The position numbers and the translations under genes were made by a program. DNA of 64,000 nt from Sympetrum striolatum (taxonomy: Eukaryota > Arthropoda > Insecta > Odonata > Libellulidae): NCBI GenBank assembly GCA_947579665.1, contig OX388345.1, positions 65,773,454-65,837,453 on the forward strand, in the 5' to 3' direction. Below are positions 37,407 to 49,490 of the stretch, in pieces. Each line of letters starts with the position of its first letter. Within the stretch, counting starts at the first letter, position 1. The notes beneath the pieces are model-generated. The model was not told where the DNA came from. It did not search any database and was given only the letters and a program-made list of their open reading frames with translations.

Positions 37407-38859
37407 ACTATTGTTCTTACGTTTACTGAAATTTAGGAAAATATATTTCGCAGAGGTTTTATTCTTTCCAAATTGAATAGTACGTACTTATGGTTTGACG
37501 ATAAAGCCCACTGACATGGAATTTAAAACGTCAAGTAAAGCTTTCTAGCAGTGGTGTCCATTTTAATATTTAATCAGAATTCAGAAAACGAAACGCAGTT
37601 TCAATACCTAATATAGCTGTAACTTTAGTAGAAAGATAATGGAGTTTCCTAGCGGAGTACGGTTCCTTTGTAAGGTGATAATAGCGGAGAAGACTGGAGC
37701 TCGTGAAACACGTATCCAAACTCAAGAATAACTGAACTAATTATGGAGTTAAGCTCCAGTTAGGATGGTGTAGAGATCCAGATTTCCGTCTACGTGAGCT
37801 GATTCAAATGCCACGGCCTCCCTTGCTTCCGAAAACATTATTATATCAGGTTCCTATATTCCCTTAAACAATTGAAAATATCTGAGTGAAATAATTGTAA
37901 GATTTTCCAGTCTTAACGGGTTTCTGAGATTTGTCTCGGATGTTAATTAATTCTCTTGCTATCCCGAAAGTGATTGAATGATCCTAAATAATTTGGAATT
38001 ATTTTCAATATCGATTAAACGATAAAGGTTTCTCTTATCTATGAACCGTGTATATTGATATAATTTTAGTTCTAATAAGGCTTCCTTCGTTATATAAACA
38101 TATTGAATGTGTATAATTTATTTACACAATGGATGAACATACCTTTGTCTTGTTGGGTGGAATACACCATTTTCGACCAAATGAATTTCTTGTTTTCATA
38201 AAATCGGTTTTTTGTTACTAGAAGCATATATATAGCCATCATTTTACTAGGAAGCTCATTTTCATGTCATTATTATCTGTCTTTACTGTAGTATTTTGTA
38301 AAAATAAAGAGTGATTAATAATATTGAGGATATATCCTGGAGACGTTACATTTTACATGATGAAATGAAATTATGAAAAAATCAGTTTTATATTCAGATA
38401 CCATACTATTTTCAGAAAAATACATTTTCTCTTTTTGTAACGAAGAATTAGCCTGTGATTCCATTATCATGGAGAATACCATACGTAGCGAAATCTTCAT
38501 GACTGCGCAGAATTTTTTTTAGAAGCATAGCCGGTTTCCGATTTCGCTCAATGCTCTTTAGAATTAAAAATATTACCAAAGTGAATATTAGTTGACTTGC
38601 ATGCAACTCAATGAAAGAATTTCAGATTTTATCACGGTTTTCTTTCATTTATCGACTTTCTTTCATTAGTAAATTTTCCAAGTGAAAGAAAAATATAATG
38701 AAACGGATATTAAAAATTCTTCTTCTAGGAAATTCTACTGCGGAATATAATGTAATATCCAAAATTAACGAGTTGAAAATGGGGAATTCCTCATTTTTGT
38801 AAAGGAAAGGAAATTCTTGGGATATTTTTCAGGAAAAAGAAAGTAACCGCAGAAGAGAT
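37407..38859. other. AT-rich intergenic DNA
   Basis: No gene recognised. Confidence 0.5.
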
Positions 38860-39130
38860 AAGTAGCCTCTTTCGGTGGTGGACGGCGGAGTATGAAAATA
38901 ATGGAGGAAAGTTGAGAGGTTTTCGAAGGAGTGTGGAGAAAGGGCAAAGTTACAGGAGAGGGCAAAAGGATACTGAAAAGGTGGAAGGATAGGGAGGGCT
39001 GAGAAGAGTGGAACAAGTCTGAGGAAGTGAGATCCAAAAATCAAAGGATAGGAGAGGTTGATGGGAGACGGAGAGGAGTGAAATAGTCATGAAAAGGCGA
39101 CTAAGGATTGTAAAATGAAGAAAACGACTA
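38860..39130 (+). repeat. Purine-rich low-complexity tract
   Basis: A/G-biased plus strand with GGAGAGG- and GAAGAG-type words. The antisense open frames here are Ser/Pro/Phe/Leu-rich, as expected from the bias. Confidence 0.7.
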
Positions 39131-40139
39131 TTGAGCAAGTTTATACGGTGAATTCGAGACTAGATGGCACCATCATGCATTGGACGAATCGATAAGAAAA
39201 TGTTGGATCACGGGTGGGAAAGAATGAAAATGTAAAAAAAACATAACATGTTGCTATCACAAAATATATATCAGAATGGAAGCAATTACCTATAGGAGGG
39301 GGGGATGAAAAATTGCGAAATCTATATTATTGAATAGGGATTGCTCTTTAGAGGATTACCTATAAAAATTACAATATGAGATCATAGATACAGCGCAAAA
39401 CGCACTGATGAAAAAGGTTTTCGTTCACGTCCTGTGTAGGCAGAATAAAACAAAAGAAATGAATATCTTAACAATTTATTGTCAAAATAAATATTACATT
39501 CGATGGTATCAGGCTCATTCCTTTTTCTCCACAAAACACTAATTCACCTAGGCTAATTTTTTGTTATATCTCATATACCATTTCATGTGGCACGTATTTT
39601 TGGTTTTAGATGTAATTATAATTGCTGAAGAAGAAAACTAAGTAAAATACATATAGCGAATAAACGAAATTATTCTTCTAAATTAATTTTACTTCCATTG
39701 GTTTCACTCCTAGCTTGGAAATTGAGGCCGTTTATATAAGTTCAAAAACTCCAAAAAGTAGCATTTACTAACATACATTGGTTTGTATCAAAGGGGTGAA
39801 ATGTGTTTTAAACTAAGTTTGTGAAATGTTTTGTTAACGCCACGTGTTGAATAGGAACTTTTTCAATTCTTACAAAACGAAGATATCCTGCAAACTTGAG
39901 CGGTTCGGAAACAAAAGTTTGCTGTTGAAAGTTTGGTTTTAGAAGAATGCGAAGAAATCTTGCGCTAAATATTGTTTGTGATCTAAAGCACACGCTAAAG
40001 TTAAATAACCGGATAGTAGAATAAAAATAAAGAGAAAGTTATCTAATGGGTCAAGAAAAGGATAAATCAGTAAAACAAAACGGATATACAGAAATTTTGG
40101 GAAGATAATCTTGCATTTTGATATGAAATAGTTTCTTGC
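39131..40139. other. AT-rich intergenic DNA
   Basis: No gene or repeat recognised. Confidence 0.5.
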
Positions 40140-40420
40140 ATTGACGTGCATGAACAGGAGGAGAGGCTGAGGTAGGGTTAAAAAGGATGAAGGAGTCTGG
40201 AAAGATCTAGGAAAGATGGCTGCAGTGAGGGTTGGGAGGTGTTAAAAAATGTGAGAATGTTGGAGGGGAATCCGAAGGAAAGGAGTTTGTTCGGAGGGGA
40301 AGAAAGTTTTGGGCTCGAGAGTGTAAGAGAGGAAGGAAAAGAGAGATGAGAGATAAGGGTGGTGTGTGTAGGTAGGAAAGTTACGTGAGAGGTTGAGTGG
40401 AGTGAGGATTTTGAGGAAGA
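40140..40420 (+). repeat. Purine-rich low-complexity tract
   Basis: A/G-biased plus strand with GGAGG, GAAAG and GAGAGA words. It ends shortly before a chance frame of 66 codons and the tRNA-like unit at 40638. Confidence 0.7.
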
Positions 40421-40637
40421 GTAAAGTTAGTTCTATGGACGGAAGCGCCGCTATGCGAGGCGGAGCAACGAATGAGGATGTTCTAAAGCAGACGGTTGAT
40501 CATTTTGCCATTTTTAATCCCATTTTAGTTTTTAAGGACGGAGAGAAAATGTTTGTTGTGATATTGGAGCTGAGGGTCCAAGGTATTCATTAAATGGAAA
40601 ACTGTGATGCATGTTATAGTTATCTATAATAAAGACG

Positions 40638-40708
40638 TGGCTCGATAGTTTAGTGGTCAGAATACCTGCTCTGAAAGTAGGAGAACTGGGCATGAGTCCC
40701 AGCCAAAT
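40638..40708 (+). mobile_element. tRNA-like unit, degenerate (SINE head or tRNA pseudogene)
   Basis: TAGTTTAGTGGTCAGAA matches a tRNA D-arm and A box. CCTGC-TCTGAAA-GTAGG forms an anticodon-like arm, but position 33 is C instead of the invariant U. CTGGG-CATGAGT-CCCAG forms a T-arm-like hairpin whose loop lacks the TTC signature. The acceptor strands do not pair properly over seven bases. It is therefore a decayed tRNA or a tRNA-derived SINE head of a different type from the one at 16203. Confidence 0.55.
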
Positions 40709-43500
40709 CATTATTTTTCACTTCTTGTACAACCGTATGTCAATTTGCACGCTTCCCTGTGCTAGGTTTAACTTAAATTCCATCATTTGAGTATCTATAA
40801 TGTATCTACTTATTGGCGTTTATATGCATAAATAAGCCACTATAACTCTGCACATCTGCTCAGCATTTTAAGAGTTCGCAGAGGGTCATCTTCTCTTTCA
40901 GCAGCTGCGTCATATCCTTCCTTAATAAATGTCTATAATTTGTCCTTACATATACACTTTCCCAAGTCTCAGGCCTTTTCTTTTTTTATTTAACGTCACT
41001 GAATTTATGTATACAATTTGATAAAGACATTATCGATTTCAAGCAGGTGAAATTTAGCAGTGATGTACTAAATACAACATTATCTTTGAGTAAAGGACTA
41101 AGAAAAGGGCATTGGGAAAGTGAGAAAGTAAACATTTTTTTATTTCAACGGCTTCATCAATCGAACGTTAATGCGACGCTGACACATATCGGTGCACATA
41201 TTTAATTGATTTTTGCATGATTTAGAGAATATTTGACAGTAGAAGTTAAAATTTTTTATGAATACTATGTCTTTGATAATTTTATCGATCTACGACCATT
41301 ACGTCTTTTTTAAATTTACAAAATTTCCTAGTCCGACACGAAATGATTTTGAAAGTAGGAAACATCCTGATACATTTCATGCGGTTCCCAAACAATATAA
41401 AAGAGCAATGACATTTAGCCGCTGGCGTTTTCTTGTGGAAATACGTCATGATGAAGAAGAATATCGAGAATCAAGATTGAGGACCTTATTACCATCTTAT
41501 CACTCCTCTATTGAGGATGGCGATCAATCTCTGAAACTAGTCGTAAATTTGTTATTCTATGTATAAAGAAACATAAACACTTGAAAAAGTACAGCGATTC
41601 CCTTCTTCGTCATTAACGAGTAATATTTAAAGTGATATGACCTTTAGTATTGGGCATTGGTTGGGATTATATAGAAACTCCAATTAATATTAAATTTATT
41701 GACTTAACCCTTTTAACTTTCTATTTCCTACTCAATAAACCAGTAAATATTTCGCAATCCTTTCACTCTAGCCGAAGACATTATGACACATCTTAGTGAA
41801 AAGGAAAGAACACAGGAAAATAGATTTCAAATTCAATTCGTTGCCAATAACTTTAGGAACTTATCCACCTCAGACAAAACTGTTTCAGAGAAATTTCTTA
41901 ATTTTTGGCAATCCCATAAGATAGCTGTATATTAATAAATTGTAAAAATTTAATCTCATCCCTCTGTAAATGCGCATTAAAGCTCTTCAGTGAAGAATAA
42001 GCTTATGACGAAACAACTCTTTGCCGTTCTCTTACCTAAAAAGGAAGCATTTGCGGTGAATCAACGAGCGAATGAAAGTAATGCACGACTACAAGCTCTA
42101 TTTTCGTCGAACTTAATCGGCCATGGTGTAAAAAAGAGGGACGATTTTCTGTAGTTAGGATAAGTTTATCCTGAACATTTTCACAATAAATGGGAAGAAT
42201 CTAAATAGAGTATCTTCCCTGAAAGCTTGGGCTCGATCCCCGGTTTCAGGGTACTTTTTCACCTTCTTTATGCTTTTGTTTTCACTTCTCCGTAACATTT
42301 GGTCATTTTATTACCTTCAATTTGCTCGGTGCTGATTATATCGTATAACTTGGAGTGAATGAAATTCCATGTAATATACAATTTTTTAAGAGGAAATTTT
42401 CTAAGGTTCAGGTGCTGATTGAGTAGCACGCATTCAAGTTCAGATTTAATCACCTTAACGAATTTCAATATATTCACTAAGAAATGTTTCATTTCTTTAA
42501 ATTCTTCTTTTCGGATTTCTAATAGTTTTTCTGAGCTTAAGAGACCATTAACGTTAGATGTTGCGACATTATAGTCCGATTTCTAAAATTATGTTTCCGA
42601 TTTGTGAGTAATTAGGAATCCGTTTGGTGTTGTAACTCTGGTCAGTGATTTTATCTGACTACTTTTTCATGTTCTACTACTTCTATCTCTTTCACTTCTT
42701 GTTCTTCGGGAGGGAAATACTTATCATGGCTCTGTTATTTCGGGCGTTTCTATGACGGGCGTAAGGATAAGGTTGAAAAATCTTGGTAAATCCTATTTGA
42801 AATTTCGCAGACGCCCCTCGGCGTTGGTTTTCGACGAACCGTGCACGGAAACCACGACCCTTAATGTGCTTTGTCTCGGTGGTTTTGAAACTCTTGCAGT
42901 AACGAACACGGTTGCGTGTTGAGAGCAATTTAAGTGCCTTCCCCATTCTTTTCTTAGTTCCAGGTATCTAAAATTTCCATTTTCTTGAAGGAGACTTGCG
43001 GGTTTAAATAATTTTCGTTTTTTAAACACTGAGACCTTTGTTTATGTATTCTATGAACTAAGAAAAACTATGCAGCGCTAAATGTATTCTTAGAAATATT
43101 TCATATTCGTCAGTCTTGTATAGTCTTATGCCTTATGGTGATTCAGTATTCCAAACTGTACCATATATGTCGCGAAAGCGTTTTAAAGACTCTTATTATA
43201 CATTATTATTAATATGTCACTAGTTCCTGGAAACCCTATGTATCATGGGTTATAAAATTCCTGAATAACATTTCGCCAAATTATTAGGTCTTAATTTCAA
43301 TTTCCCATCTTTTGTTTTATAAAGATTTTGCTTTCCATCCCAAGGAACTTCTGCTGCTTCTCCCTTATCTTTAGGAGTACTGAATTTCAGTTTATGCGCC
43401 GAAGGTATTTTAGGGAATTTTTCGTTCATTGCTGAAGTACGTCCAAAATAATTTTCAAGATTGATAAAATATATATTCGCCCACTGGTGGCTATAATAAC
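40709..43500. other. AT-rich intergenic DNA
   Basis: No supportable gene. Frames of 74-102 codons (41258-41566, 42268-42492, 42692-43029) have no recognisable motif. A B box-like word with flanking complementary arms lies near 42220-42250 but no A box accompanies it. Confidence 0.5.
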
Positions 43501-43610
43501 CAAAGTATAAAAGAAAGACTCAAAAAACCATCAAACTAGGACTTAATTTAGTTCTAAAACTATAGTAAGTCCTTGTTTGATGGTTTTTGCAGTCTTTCTT
43601 TTATACTTTG
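43501..43610. repeat. Inverted repeat with arms of about 44 bp
   Basis: Arms 43501-43544 and 43567-43610 are reverse complements with a few mismatches and indels. They begin CAAAGTATAAAAGAAAGACT and enclose a loop of about 22 bases. A likely short fold-back or MITE-type element; family unknown. Confidence 0.8.
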
Positions 43611-46110
43611 ACTAGCAAAATTGAATCTATCATTAAATTCCTAATTTTAGAGTAGATCATTATAATTTTATTCTTAAATAATGGGTATTCAGTCTCAATT
43701 ATCATATCTTTGCCCTTATTTGGATATATTTTTAAAGCATCAAAGACAAATGTAGCATACTAATTAATTCGATTATCCGTCAGCGTCATGGCAACCATCG
43801 TAGTTTTTATTAAACTTTAAGTCGGAATATTATAATTTAAGTATCATCGTGTTGGAATAAAGGGAATTGAATGGAATTACTAGGGAAACGACGAAATATT
43901 GTAATGTATGTGAAAAACGGACAAATTGCATTGAATTATGAATTATCATTTTTTTAGTTGTGGTTGAAAAAGTAAAATATGTATTTTTACGAAGAGGTTT
44001 AAATTAATTATTTTATATAAATATTTTTAGTTTAGTTTCGGGTGAGATTGAGCAAAAAATTTATTACAATTACAGTGTTAAGCTTAATTATGCATTCATC
44101 TTTTTCAACGTTAAGTTTAATTTTTAAAAAGTTGAATTTTAGTAACACGTGTGGAATTTTTAAACTCGAGTTAATTCCATATTCAGCACTGCATTTTTAA
44201 AGCGATGTGCTATTCTTTAATTTTGACTAAATACAATTTATTTTTTCATTAAAAGCGTAAATTTCCCGCAACCGCAGATATTTTAGGGCATTTCCGTTTC
44301 ATTTAGAGATAAAAATATTTCAAAACAGCATACCGCTTTTCGCATGAATTTACACTGTATGGAAATCCACAAGCGAATGCATTTACGAAATGACGCACGT
44401 ATATTATTTATTGAAATTCTATCCGTAGGGAATGATTCCAATAACCATCGACTCCGAGATGACAGTAGATAGTACTATGCTAGAAGGCTTAGGGGCAGAA
44501 CTTGCCTGAACTTAAGTTTACTTTGAGAAAACTTGAAAATTACATTTTTCATATCAATTTGGTGTCTAGACTGCTTCAGCCGTACTTTAAGTGAAAGCGA
44601 TGGAATCCATATCTAACCAGAAGAGCTCAACACTACACTTACTACACTTGTTTCGCTGGAACAAAATGAGTGCAGTAATTTTTTGTAAATTATTGCAGTC
44701 CTCTAGACTACATATGTTGATGCGATTCCTTGGTTTTGAATATGTTATCAAAAACGTTAATCATCGCCATTTTGGAATGATAAATTGATTTCAGGGCCCA
44801 TATTATGACTTTCTTTCGATAAGTGATATTCGATAGAATTACTGTTATTTTCGATAAATCCGCCATGTTTTGCCAGTTAACGAAAGCGCAGTCGAAAGTG
44901 GTATTATGACCTACGTGATATTCGAAACTTATCGAACGAAGCTATCGACTGCTCTGGAGGTGGTGATAGAGACTTTCGCTAGCCAAGGAAGAGTAAAGAT
45001 GGAGGACGAGATTGCATATGTGAAGGAGAAGAAACCGTTTACGAGCTATTCGGAGGACATTACGGGATGCTAGTAATCCTTTCGAGATACTAGACAGCGA
45101 TTTCGTACGTTTATATCGTTTATGTAATTACTTTGAACTTTGTCATTGACCAAGATTTATGTTTTTGGTAAATTATTTCATGCTGTACATAGTTGCATAT
45201 TAAGTGAAAGAAATACTGTTGCAACCTGGTATAAATACTACATATACTTAATAATTAAGGTTCAACTTCTTTCCTTGAGCAAGGTTTACTGTTTTGTTCA
45301 TGGTTTTGATTTCATGGTTTTAACTTGTGAGCAAGAATTGAATATACGTAGGTTGAATAAACATTTTGCACCTTCATCTCGGTACTTCTTTTTTACGACC
45401 TTCTTCAACCTATTAGCGATCTGCGGATAGTTGGGTAGGTTAAAAATGAGAACAACATCTTTAAATAAGTGATTTTATTTCCTTACACTGATTACATAAA
45501 CGCAAGGAAGGTAGGGCATGATGTAAAAGAAAGCCATGTTTTGATATCAATCCTTTTATTTAAGTGCAGAAAAACGCCCACAGGAAGGTGAGCGTGAAAA
45601 AACTGCGAAACCTACTCAGAGAAGCTTAAGAAAGTAGAAAAGAAGCAATGGATGATATATCTAGTGACTTTTGTGTATCTTCAATGAAGTTTACAGCAAG
45701 TAGTACAGTAGGAACATAAGAAGTCATAAGAAGTTCCATATCTCTAAGAAACAAACATATGCTTTATATATCTTTATATGCCAAAAGAAATTGAGGAAAG
45801 CGAGATTAGGATTCAGAAAAGGAAAAGAAACTAAATCTTTTAATACAGTTTATGTACAGTTAAAATCTTTAAAAAGCAAACATGCTCTATTAGGAATATG
45901 GCATCTGATAGTAAAATAGGAAGATACATAAATATTTAAATAGTAGCCATGAATTAATAGTGAAGTTCTCCAAGCAGTATGAATATATAAGGAAGACAAA
46001 ATCTGAGATTCAAACAAGTAAATACATATATATCTAAGTACTACCAAACAATCAAAAGTAAAAATCTACTAGAACTACCCAAAGATAAATGAAACCTGGT
46101 AGTCAAAAGT
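43611..46110. other. AT-rich intergenic DNA
   Basis: No gene recognised. Frames up to 96 codons (45140-45430) are hydrophobic or motif-free. Confidence 0.5.
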
Positions 46111-46299
46111 AAATATATAAATACTTGCAAATATTGAATAGTTAAAATCAGCAGTAACTATAAGAATAGATAAATAAGATGTAACCTCAGAGTGAAGCAT
46201 GTCAAAACAGAAATATATAAATACTTGCAAATATTGAATAGTTAAAGTCTGCAGTAACTAAGAATAGGTAAATAAGATGTAACCAAAGAGGGAATGAGT
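46111..46299 (+). repeat. Tandem duplication, 100-bp unit
   Basis: AAATATATAAATACTTGCAA and the following ATATTGAATAGTTAAA recur exactly 100 bases apart (46111 and 46211), and GCAGTAACTA and TAAATAAGATGTAACC follow in both copies. Two units are visible, with a four-base difference in length late in the unit. Confidence 0.88.
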
Positions 46300-48412
46300 G
46301 CTGCTGATAATTATTAGAGATAAATTCTCACTTTTAGGTACAATCACATGTGGATGCTTGTGTTCAAATTATCGAACCCCAAAAAGGTGACTATCCTTTG
46401 GAATCCCGTTCAACTCTACATAGCTTCATACTAAATTAATTTATGAAACATTAATTCACAGTTAAGTAGGGACATTACACATTAAAACGCAACACTAACC
46501 TTATTACGTTATGCTGCACAATCATGGCTAAGAAATTAAATGCTATCATCTCACGGCTACTTACACCATATAATTATCTTCGAAAGCATATCTCATTCTC
46601 GCAAAACATTCCATGATACATTATTAACTCTGCATACGACTAAAGTTGAAATCTTACAATGGATCATACATACCACATGTCTTACTAAGATGAATTTCTT
46701 CCACCAAATGACCTTAAACCTCGATTTCTATGACGACTTCCGGCCAAAAATCCCAAAAATACGGTCAACTTGGCAACGTCGTTCGAACGACTTATCGCAG
46801 AAGTTCTTCCGAACGAATGATAGGTAACTTGGTCTCCTAATACCGTTTTTGTGTGATATTCGTTCCGGAGGCAGGCTTTCGAAGTAAACGTATCACTTAT
46901 CGAAAAAAAGTCATAATAAGGGCCCAGGATGGTGGTGAGTATAATACGAAAGTATAATTTTGCCAAAACTAATTAAGTGTTGAGAAAACTATCCGCGTAA
47001 AATGGTAAGATATTAGAAATTCAATTCTCTGCTCCACTAAGATGGTTCAATCCTCTCTAGTTTCTTTCACCACTAAATTTTATACAATTTAATGACTTCA
47101 CATCCAATAAAATTTTCTGTTACATTGCACCAGTAATATTTATCTTAGAGTTTTTTAATCCAATAGGAATGATAATATAAATGTATCGTTACTATTCCTA
47201 AAAGTAGTTTGGCTCTTGTTAAACTCAAGCGTAAGCAGTGACTACTAATATGCATCCAATCTGAAGAACAATCTAAAATTCTCAGTTCTCTAAAGTTAAA
47301 TCTCAGATGGAAAAATAGTCTTTACTCTGTAAAATTTGTAATAAGTTAGAATTTGCACAAGTTTTGTCATTAAAGACTTAAAAAATTGATTTTCCGCCAA
47401 GTACCGCGGAATTTTATTCATTGTAGTAATATTAGATTCTTTAAATGTCGACTTGTATACTTATTGAAAAGCTCGTACCATCTTGCAAAGCTGAATAAAC
47501 TAGCATGGTTAATAACGCATACATCATCTATACGTCAAATCAAAAACCTATGAATAGATATATAAGAATACTATCGCTATTCGATAATTTAAATTTCGCA
47601 TATTAAAAATTACAAATAACCTCACACGATAAATAATCTCAGGTTCCTTTTCCCCCTTGGATTAATTATTTCATATTAGTAACAAAGTAGCTTATTGGTG
47701 TTCCCTTTCATGACATCTATTGAAAGCATATTTTCGTTCTTAAGCAGACGCCCGTTCGGATATTTTCAGATTATTTAAACGTTCTTATTTATTCCTACAT
47801 CAACTTGTCTCAAGCAAATTCATCCAAATATTCATTTTCGTTGGCCTCTATCTGAACTACTTTTACAGACATCTGTAGTGTTTTCTCTCGGGGGGGTAAA
47901 AAGCCTTCAAATTCGAGCGACTTCCATTGCCCATTGATCAACAAGGACGCGCAAGTTACAGGTGCATCCTCCAGAAGGGCGAAATTTATGGCGCTGTTTA
48001 CATTACTTCGGTGGTGCACACTAGAGTGTGTCTGGAAAGCAGTAGCAGTGCGCCATACATTCGTCATCGGACTCATAAAAGGAAAGGAAGGGAATGGAAT
48101 TGGTGATGCGGCGCCTGTATAAAGGTGGGGTGACGGTCGGGTCCATTGCGGGCGCTGGAGGGAAGGAAGGAAGAATAGTTACGGAGGATAGAAGTAAAAG
48201 ATGTTAGGATGTTGAGAGGGAAAATGGCTGCTTTAAGAGGAAGTGAAGCTGTCGCCTCAAGACGCACTCTGAAGTGTTTGTGGCTACCATGGCGCACCTC
48301 TCATTCTATTATTTTTAATTTCACACCAAAGTTAGTCTTTTTTAGGGATTTATAACAAAATAAATGTATTAATTATCATTAATTTAAGTACCAGCTTATT
48401 TATTAATATACC
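46300..48412. other. Intergenic DNA with one open frame of uncertain status
   Basis: No gene is recognised. On the minus strand a frame stays open from about 48178 down to a stop at 47810. Its C-terminal part (GQWKSLEFEGFLPP, then EANENEYLDEFA) is acidic and less biased than other frames in the window, but no domain or splice pattern is evident. Confidence 0.45.
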
Positions 48413-48540
48413 AGCTGCGGTGGCGGAATGGCTAGCGTGCTCAGCTCCCGACAGTACTGGCAGACACCGATAGATCCCGACAGAACCGAATAGAACCCGG
48501 CAGAACCCGAAGGTACCGGGTTCAAATCCCGGTTAATTGG
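48413..48540 (+). mobile_element. tRNA-derived SINE-like unit with an expanded middle
   Basis: The head CCAGCTGCGGTGGCGGAATG carries an A box-like segment followed by GCTAGCGTGCTCAGC. A B box-like GGGTTCAAATCCCGG lies at about 48518-48532, and the unit runs into TTAATTGG and a T-run. Head and tail match the minus-strand unit at 16203-16284. Between A and B boxes is an extra block of about 65 bases of degenerate repeats built on CCCGACAGAACC-like words (CCCGACAG, CCGATAGATCCCGACAG, AACCGAATAGAACCCGGCAG, AACCCGAAGG), making the A-to-B spacing much longer than in a normal tRNA or in its relatives. Confidence 0.65.
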
Positions 48541-49199
48541 ATTTTTCTGTTTAATGAGGTTGTGTACGTTTGTAAATAATAATAATGATTGAAATTGATA
48601 TAATTGGGATTCTTCCTGTTTCAATAGGAGAAATTATTATTATTTTGAACGTATTTTTTGTAAACTTATTATCTATTGTTATAAATATTCCAATGCATCA
48701 TTATCCAAGGAGAGTTCATAGAGGTTTTGATACCTACCAGGTGAGTGAATTGTTTTTCCCAATTTTTGCATCTATAAGGAAAGGAAAATGTGATATCTCC
48801 AAGATTTTTGTAAAAAATTGGAGTTTTCCGTTCCTCCCATCGGTTTTATCAAACGGATTTTAATAATATCTGTGTGCCTTTTTCTTTAATAAAGCTGAAA
48901 ATAGAAATTAAATTTGCTATCAAACAAGTCAAAATTAATAACCGACGCATATATATTTCCAACGTCAATGTTTCGGAAAAATATTTACCTCTTACCGATA
49001 AAAGCGAGTGTGTAAGGGGAGACCGCCTTAAGTGCGTCTCTAAGTCTGAAGAAGCATTGAATCCAATTGTAGAGGGCATGGAACTGGAAGGGGTCGTCTA
49101 TGGGAGAAGTGCAAAACCCTGAAGAAAATGGACAAGAAGAGTTTTCAGGGATGGTAGACGGTTGGATGGGGCGATAAATATGGAAACCTTGACAACGAA
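48541..49199. other. AT-rich intergenic DNA
   Basis: No gene recognised; overlapping antisense frames at 48849-49209 have no motif. Confidence 0.5.
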
Positions 49200-49490
49200 A
49201 TGAGCTCATGAGGGGGCGAAAAGAAAAATGGAGGAAGGGTGCGGGTTGGAGAAGGTGGGTTGTGCAAGTGTAGTTCGGAGGCGTAGGAAATGTTAGGCGA
49301 GGTTATACGAGGCTGTAAGGAAGGTGCAAAAGTAGAGAATGATTAGATTGCCGAAGGGCCGGGTTTGGAGGACGTTGGAGGAGGTGGATGGGACAATTTC
49401 TTGCAGAAGGAGATTCAGATTGAGGGTTATCGAGAGGAAGAGGGGAGAAGAAAAGGAAGTGGAAGATGTAATTAAGTTAGATGAAAAGAG
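49200..49490 (+). repeat. Purine-rich low-complexity tract
   Basis: G/A-biased plus strand. The Arg/Glu-rich 109-codon frame at 49339-49668 and its Ser/Leu-rich antisense partner follow from the bias. Confidence 0.65.

Noticed and set aside
41258..41566. 102-codon plus-strand open frame with a charged C-terminal half
   Set aside because: No motif recognised and no sign of neighbouring exons; length is within chance for this composition.
42215..42255. B box-like GGGCTCGATCCCC with flanking complementary CCTGAAA/TTTCAGG
   Set aside because: No A box at suitable distance upstream and no cloverleaf; too little to call a tRNA or SINE.
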